DNA from: Clavulina sp. PMI_390
Lineage: Eukaryota > Basidiomycota > Agaricomycetes > Cantharellales > Hydnaceae
Reading direction: 5' to 3'
NCBI GenBank assembly: GCA_015039315.1
Contig: WIDE01000024.1
Location: 75,690 to 139,689 of the forward strand
Length of the DNA: 64,000 bases
The notes under the pieces are model-generated. The model was not told the origin of the DNA. It saw nothing but the letters and a program-made list of their open reading frames with translations, and did not search any database. Position 1 is the first letter of the stretch, and each line of letters starts with the position of its first letter. Positions 58,318 through 64,000 of the stretch are shown here, piece by piece. A program made the translations under genes and the position numbers.

Positions 58318-60123
58318 ATGCCCCTCAACTATACCATTGATGCTCAAAGTCCAATTCTGAGTTATGTTGGTTCGGGCTGGGCTCCGATTTCTTCGACGCG
58401 TGATGCATCCTACGCATCCTATAACAACAAAACCGCGGTCACTACTAATCACTTTGGCGATACGATGACGTTTTCGTTCTTTGGCACTGCGATTTGGTAG
58501 ATCATGAAACGTTGAGCTACTAAAAAGTAATACTCATTCCCTTCTCTATAGGATGTTTGGAGCTATGCGCCCAAACCATGGCGCGTACACCGTACAACGT
58601 ACGTGTCTTTGCCTCACTTTCCGCACGGCACTGTTTCACTTGAGGGAATCGACAACACAGTTGATGGAAACACCACCACCTCGAGCGGATACAGCCCAAT
58701 AGCTCGGTTTGGGATGACTATCTTCAATAAAACGAACCTTTCTAGGTCTCAACACACCATTGTCCTCACGGAGGCCTCAGACGATGAGGCCCATCCATGG
58801 GTAGATCTGGATTACGTTGTGCTGGAGGATGACGACCCTTCACTCGCCTCCTCCGTCTCCACATTATTCATTGATAACACGGATGCGGCCCTTCAGTTTT
58901 TCCCAGCACCATGGGATGTTGTCAGCGACTCGAGCAGTTTCCAAGGCTCCTTCTCACGCACCCAGCTTGCCAGTGCGCGCGTCGAGCTGGAGTTCACAGG
59001 CTCTACAATCTCAGTATATGGACGAGTTGCACCAGAAAACGGCCTGTATCTATGCAACATCGACGGTGGCGCGAACCAGAGCTTTACGGGGTACTCTCCA
59101 CAGGCCGCTAGCCAGCAAACTCTGTTCTTCGCAAACAACCTGAAAGGTGGGAGCACGAGGCATGTCTTGCAGGTGTATAACGAGCCGCAAGGTGGTGAAA
59201 ATGGAACCAGTGGGATCGAGATCGATTTTGTGAGGATTTGGGGAAACGAGATGTACGTTTTGGGGTCACTCCCTCGCTTGACCCACTACTCATTATCGAA
59301 TCCTTACGACTTAGCTCAATGAGTTCAGGACCAAGGCATGTCGAACCTACATTCCAAATTGCACAGCCTGCTGATACTCTGCTCTTTCTTCAGTCCTTCT
59401 GGCTCGTCGAAAGCGAAACTCGTGGGTGGAATCCTCGGGGGACTGCTAGGTGCAGGAGCGATCTTGCTTGTCCTGTTTCTCCTATTGCTGTTGGCACGGC
59501 GGCGGAAAAGGGACGATATGCTCGATAGTAGCGCTGTGGAGACTAAATCTCCGCATGATCGGACTGCCTTGCCAGACGCCGAAGAACCTGGTTCTGCAGG
59601 GTTGGGCTCTTTAGTGGAAGATTATATCACGATTGGCTGGCCAGACCGTAGCCATGAGCCATCTCAAACAAGCTCTTCTGACGTGATGATCCTCCCCGCA
59701 CTGCCGTCAACGAACTTTGGCGCGTATCAAGCTAGTCCAATCACAATCGACGATCGGAGGATCGGCTATACACCATCTCCCGTATATCGTTCCGTCGAGT
59801 CCACTCCTATTTCCCCAACACGCAGGTTCTCTCGCACTCGCGTACTTCCCACTCCTCCCATATCCTCAGCTTACAATACTCAATATGGACCAAGGCTTCC
59901 CATCATCGCTATTCAGGAATCACCCCCTGTTTCGCGTATTGTTGCACCCTTGCATGATAGTGACGCGGGTTTGTTGATGACCGACCAAGACGATGGTATT
60001 CGCATTCTGGGAAGGCAGAGTGGTCTATCAGTAGGAACAGCCCCACCAGACTATTCGAGTCCACGTGCAGTTCCTGCTGGCATAGACAAACGTAACAGTG
60101 CCTATCCTGGGAACTCGTCGTGA
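58318..60123 (+). CDS. Family copy F: membrane protein with tandem beta-sandwich repeats and PPxY tail
   Basis: Four exons (58318-58496, 58552-58598, 58661-59252, 59394-60123) close in frame at 515 residues. Start MPLNYTIDAQSPILSYVGSG; the second exon is again 47 bases (MFGAMRPNHGAYTVQ). Repeat two holds FTGSTISVYGRVAPENGLY, then LCNIDGG with a single Cys, since the second Cys position reads TLFFANN. TM helix: LVGGILGGLLGAGAILLVLF, then RRRKRDD. The tail carries DAGLLMTD, RILGRQ and PPDY (60043-60054) 23 residues from the end. No separate mini-exon is used before the TM exon, unlike A-D and G. G shares the tail boxes, so F and G are sisters. Function unknown. Confidence 0.85.
60043..60054 (+). 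other. PPDY motif in tail of copy F
   Basis: Codons CCA CCA GAC TAT encode Pro-Pro-Asp-Tyr, about 25 residues after DAGLLMTD. Confidence 0.7.
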
Positions 60124-60633
60124 GGAGAGAGGCAGTTATAAGTCTAATATTGATGCTATCAATATAGAGTATTGATTGTTCCGAGAACTAGCGCAAGAGT
60201 TGCCCGTTGTTTGTTCAGCAGTTGCTTTCCGATCTGTCGTGACATCAGCATATACGCCCTTGACCACGAGGTGTGCATTCACTAGGCATAGCCATGACGC
60301 AATGAAGCCGCCTCCTGGATAGATTTTCATTGAACCTGGGCTCAGCGCTAACCCTTAATATTGAAGCAGATGGAGTGTTTTAGCGCGCGGTGTTGGGGGC
60401 CCATTACCTACTATTCTACCCTTGCGGGGCCTTTACTCGACCAATGACAGCCCCATTCAGTCAGATTAGCTTGGCCAAAGATTGCTCTGCGTGTCCCCGG
60501 GCATGATCCAAGGACTCCGAAGTACTCCTGTCTCTACCCCTGCTCAGAGCTCGGACCTTCAAGGTACATCTAAGCCCTGGATTTCTACTTCCACAGCGAA
60601 AACCCTGCTCAAACTCCAAAAGCCGGCGCACGC
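60124..60633. other. Intergenic region between copies F and G
   Basis: About 510 bases with no supported gene. A short plus-strand frame at 60482-60784 overlaps the start of copy G in another frame and is rejected. Confidence 0.55.
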
Positions 60634-62360
60634 ATGCCTGTCAACTATTTTATCGATGCTGAGAGTCCGATTCTATCGTATTCTGGGTCTGGATGGCGTC
60701 CTGTCCTCTCGACAGACATCGACTACGCGCCCCACTACAACAATGGGACGGGCATGTATACAAATACCACTGGGGACTCGTTAGAGATCAACTTCTTTGG
60801 AACTGGGATATCGTATGTATCGCTTGCTTCTCCAGGTGGATGTTGTAGATCCCTTGCCTCATACCCTTCCATCCTTCGACTCTTTAGTCTCTATGGGTCC
60901 AAGCTCTCAGATCACGGCCAGTTTAATGCTACATGTGAGTTAACAGTGCGCAGGATCACTCGTTTACTAACAGAGGGGTGAAATTCAGTGGACGGCACCA
61001 CCACGACAGCGAGCACCTATAGCGCAGACGCCAAATGGGCGACCCGATTCTACAACTCCCCCAATTTGAACAGGGGATTACATACCCTTGTGATAACAGA
61101 CGCTCCAAAACTACAGAATCGCACATTCCTGAGTGTGGATTATCTGACCGTCCAGGACTCTGCTCCTCCATTCCCTGCCAAGCAACCTTCCCTCTTTGTT
61201 GACGACACCGATGAATCAATTTTCACCTATCTTCCATCGCGGAGCAGCTGGGAGAGCATGCCAGACACTCTCAGCCTCGGAGGTACTCTCTCGCGCACCC
61301 AAAGTCAGATCGGCGCCGTCGAGATCCGTTTCGTGGGGTCATCAATCGCACTCTACGGGCGTGTTGGGCAGTCAAATGCACAATACTGGTGCAGTATTGA
61401 TGGTGGAGTCAATATTTCATACAACTCTTTTGCAAACGAGATGGCAAGCCAGCAAACATTATATATGGCGAACAATCTAACTGGCGGGGGCGCTGAGCAT
61501 GTGCTGCGAGTATGGAACGATCCTACTGTTTCAAACGGACATGTTTGGCTCGAAATTGACTATGCGCAGGTGTGGGGGAATACTGGGTAAGTCCAATGTT
61601 CTAAACTGCCAGCCTACCGCAAGCTCTGTTGCCTTACTCCTTTGCTATCGCAGGGTCTCAGCTCAAGGGTGCGTCATATCTACGTCACGCCGTGGCTAGA
61701 ACGAGCAACTGATAGCTCCTCCTAAGGTCTTCTCACACGGGGCGCACCGCGGGCATCATCGGAGGTGTGGTTGGGGGTGTTTTGTTTATCCTGTGCTTGG
61801 TGCTGGCATTTTACGTCCTAAAAAGACGACGGCGGAACGCGTCCTCCAGAAACGTAACAGCCTATGATGGAGCATCAACACCACCACTGAGCCAGATGGT
61901 ACCCACTCCATTTGTTCATGATGCACGTGGGAGCCTGGGAGGACTTGAATCGTTCCCGCCATCGACGAAGACCTTCCCAATACCAGTCACTTCTTCTCAG
62001 CCTATTCCTCCATTCAATGAAGGCATTCGGCCCATACTGGACACCAGACCTCCCACTTACCGCGTTCTACCTGCTTCTTACTCCCAGCCTCACGAAATCG
62101 CCGCTCCAGAGCGCGGTCAACTCCCCATGATGCGCGAGAACAGATCTTTTTCCATACTGTCTTCTCCCTCCGCCCCCACCATTTCTGACGATCCCCGGCG
62201 AACGACTCTTTCTAGCGATATTCGAAGAGCGGAAGATGCGGGGCTTCTGATGACGGACCATGATTCTGAGTTGAGAACGCTTGGCAGGCGTACTCCAGGT
62301 CCTGGCTCTCCTGAGCCTCCTAACTATGCGAGCACATGGGGTCAAAGAGAACATATTTAA
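60634..62360 (+). CDS. Family copy G: membrane protein with tandem beta-sandwich repeats and PPxY tail
   Basis: Five exons (60634-60812, 60888-60934, 60989-61586, 61654-61668, 61727-62360) close in frame at 490 residues. Start MPVNYFIDAESPILSYSGSG; the 47-base exon encodes LYGSKLSDHGQFNAT. Repeat two has FVGSSIALYGRVGQSNAQY and WCSIDGG with one Cys (second position TLYMANN). A 15-base mini-exon precedes the TM exon. TM helix: TAGIIGGVVGGVLFILCLVL, then KRRRRN. The tail has DAGLLMTD, RTLGRR and PPNY (62317-62328) 11 residues from the end. It is closest to F in every block. Function unknown; no signal peptide. Confidence 0.85.
62317..62328 (+). other. PPNY motif in tail of copy G
   Basis: Codons CCT CCT AAC TAT encode Pro-Pro-Asn-Tyr, 11 residues before the stop. 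Confidence 0.7.
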
Positions 62361-63023
62361 TTACTCGAGGAATTTTGGGATATTCAGGGTGTTTGTTGTT
62401 TAGCTGCTATTCACATCTTCTGGTGCCTTAGCTGCAGCATTCAGCTTGTTCTAAAGGCGCTGTGGTTATAGCAAATTGTAGATTTAATATCATTGCTTTG
62501 GCATTTTCATAAGGATTCCTCGTAATATTGTTACACACCCTTCATTCGCTGACCGCCTGGGCCAGTGAGTACGTACAAGTTCAGCGTGCAACCGAATTAC
62601 GGGTTACACTCAGCCAACTTCATCACGAGCAACACTGAGCTCAGATACTCTCTACTACCGAGAACACCCGGGATATCTGATAGCGAGGCGTGCAGTTCGG
62701 AGCGAAGGCTGCATCAGCAGCTCGCAGTGCGCTGAGACGTCGACCGTAAATACCAACTCCTCGCAGGGTAATGTGTTGCAATTCAGATAGGAGGATCGAC
62801 TGTCGTCACGTGTAGAGACAGGGACTGATAAAACGAGTCAAGATGAACGAATCAGAGTGCAGGCGAGACGTGAGGGTAATATCGTTGAAAGTGGTGGGAG
62901 TTTGCGAGACAAGAATCGTACAAATCTAGGTAGGTAGGCGGCATGCAAACAGGCTCATTAACAGCCATTGGCTCGATTGTGCTCGCCCAAATTTCAGAGC
63001 TCTCTCCCTGAGAAGTGTTATAA
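62361..63023. other. Convergent intergenic region between copy G and the terminal LRR gene
   Basis: About 660 bases without a supported gene. A ctaggtaggtagg short repeat lies near 62925. Confidence 0.55.
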
Positions 63024-64000
63024 CTAAAATGAAACCTCTTGATCCGGCAGCTCGGATGAACTATTCTTCAGGTCCTCCGCTGCGATGTCAGAATCCGAGT
63101 AAAGTATTTCGGACTCTACGACCTGCACACAAGGCATGATTCGTCAGTCATCGGAACTAGACATCGATGGTGATGTACTCCTACGCACATCGAGTGTATC
63201 CACGTGTTTCCTTAGCTGATTCACTGTCCTCTCCAAGGGGGCGAAGAAAAGCCTCAATAGCTTGAGGCGCCTAGACAATACAAGTCTGACGAGTCTTGTA
63301 TCCATGGTACTCCTGTCTGGATCTGGGAGAAGGGGATCACCCTCGGAAAGATAACCGTAGAGGGACATCTCCGTCAATGATGGAAGTGCACACTCGCTGT
63401 CCGCAGTGCAAACGAGAGCGTCGATAGCCTCTTCAATATAAGACCTATAGTTTCTGATGTTGAGGTGTTTGAGGTTAGGGGCGGCTCGGCCCAGGGACTA
63501 AGGGAGTTTGGAAGAAGTAAGCAATCGTATTTGCCTTACACAACAGGGTCATGGTGACATTGTACAGGGTGCCTGCTCGTCACTCACATTGATAATGTCA
63601 ACAGTTTGTAACGAGCTGTTATATTCACGTATGTCCTCCAGTATCACCGTTCGAGCATTTGGGAGGCTCCAACAATTCAAGACAAGACATACATCATCCA
63701 TTTCAAGGCAGGTGAATGTCAAGACCTCCACACTAGGCAAGGGAAACATTCTGATGGGCAGAAGCCTCTCATGAGGCAGGCGGCATTCCGTTGAACCGGC
63801 ACAAAAAGTGATAGTGCGGAGTCTAGGTGACGCATAAACGATAGATTCCCATTGAGGAAACGAGGCATCGTTGAAGGTGAAGAAAAAATGTTCCAGCGAA
63901 GGAAATATCCACTGTGAGGAAGGCCCGAAATCTTTGACAAATGAGTTATGCAGGCTAAGGGATCGGAGAGCCTGAAGCACTCGAGAGGGGATGTAAATAG
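63024..64000 (-). CDS. F-box/LRR-like protein, cut by window end
   Basis: A minus-strand gene whose 5' part lies beyond 64000. Visible exons: about 64000-63590, about 63490-63190, and 63110-63024. The longest exon reads VLQALRSLSLHNSFV, then FPSLEHFFFTF, SPRLRTITF and LPSVEVLTF, giving LRR-like strands with asparagine-poor spacing. The next has APNLKHLNIRNYRS and LPSLTEMSLYGYL. The last encodes an acidic C-terminus, SDSDIAAEDLKNSSSELPDQ. The pattern matches fungal F-box/LRR proteins, but the F-box itself would be outside the window. It resembles the 38.9-40.4 kb gene in type, not in close sequence. Confidence 0.65.

Noticed and set aside
1..64000. Transposons, CRISPR arrays, tRNA or rRNA genes
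   Set aside because: No transposase, reverse transcriptase, terminal repeats or repeat-spacer array was seen. Apparent tRNA B-box matches lie inside coding sequence without a matching A-box or cloverleaf. CRISPR is not expected in a fungal nuclear genome.

Overview
This 64 kb window comes from an intron-rich fungal nuclear genome. Most genes have several introns of about 50-80 bp with GT..AG ends, and adjacent genes lie a few hundred bases apart on both strands. The recognisable products (Mga2/Spt23-type regulator, Aur1, Sey1, a Munc13-related fungal protein, delta-12 desaturase) are fungal. The style of the multi-copy membrane protein family points to a basidiomycete, probably an Agaricomycete; a Cantharellales (Rhizoctonia-like) source is only a guess. 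There is one assembly gap (Ns at 18565-18776).

Layout. 1-2.1 kb: no convincing gene. 2.1-6.7 kb (+): Mga2/Spt23-like membrane-tethered regulator. 7.3-9.1 kb (+): alpha/beta hydrolase of monoglyceride-lipase type. 10.0-12.4 kb (+): PI-PLC X-domain protein with an N-terminal array of exact 84-residue repeats. 13.0-22.8 kb (+): four tandem copies (A-D) of a single-pass membrane protein family. 23.5-25.3 kb (-): delta-12 fatty acid desaturase. 27.2-28.8 kb (-): PP2A methylesterase. 29.2-32.2 kb (+): Sey1 ER-fusion GTPase. 32.5-34.6 and 36.0-38.4 kb (-): two paralogues of an unrecognised family (H1, H2). 38.9-40.4 kb (-): F-box/LRR-like protein. 41.3-43.0 kb (+): Aur1 inositol phosphorylceramide synthase. 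43.4-44.7 kb (-): ETF alpha. 44.9-45.7 kb (+): Asp/Tyr-rich disordered protein. 46.0-49.3 kb (+): Lhs1/GRP170 chaperone ending in RDEL. 49.6-54.5 kb (+): Ync13-like C2/Munc13-homology protein. 55.3-62.4 kb (+): three more copies (E-G) of the membrane family. 63.0-64.0 kb (-): 3' part of an LRR/F-box-like gene cut by the window end.

The most interesting content is the seven-member family (A-G). Each copy has two tandem beta-sandwich-like repeats, a glycine-zipper transmembrane helix followed by a run of Arg/Lys, and a disordered cytoplasmic tail. In six of seven copies the tail carries a PPxY motif near the C-terminus, preceded by a D(A/W)G(L/P)(L/I) box. My exon models for A, B, D, E, F and G all close exactly in frame. 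The PPxY motif suggests control by WW-domain (Rsp5/Nedd4-type) ubiquitin ligases. The Mga2 homologue, a family known to be controlled by Rsp5 in yeast, also carries a PPMY motif here. The window is rich in lipid and ER-membrane genes (Mga2, lipase, PI-PLC, desaturase, Aur1, Sey1, Lhs1, ETF), which may be coincidence. All functional statements rest on reading translated sequence by eye; no database search was run.
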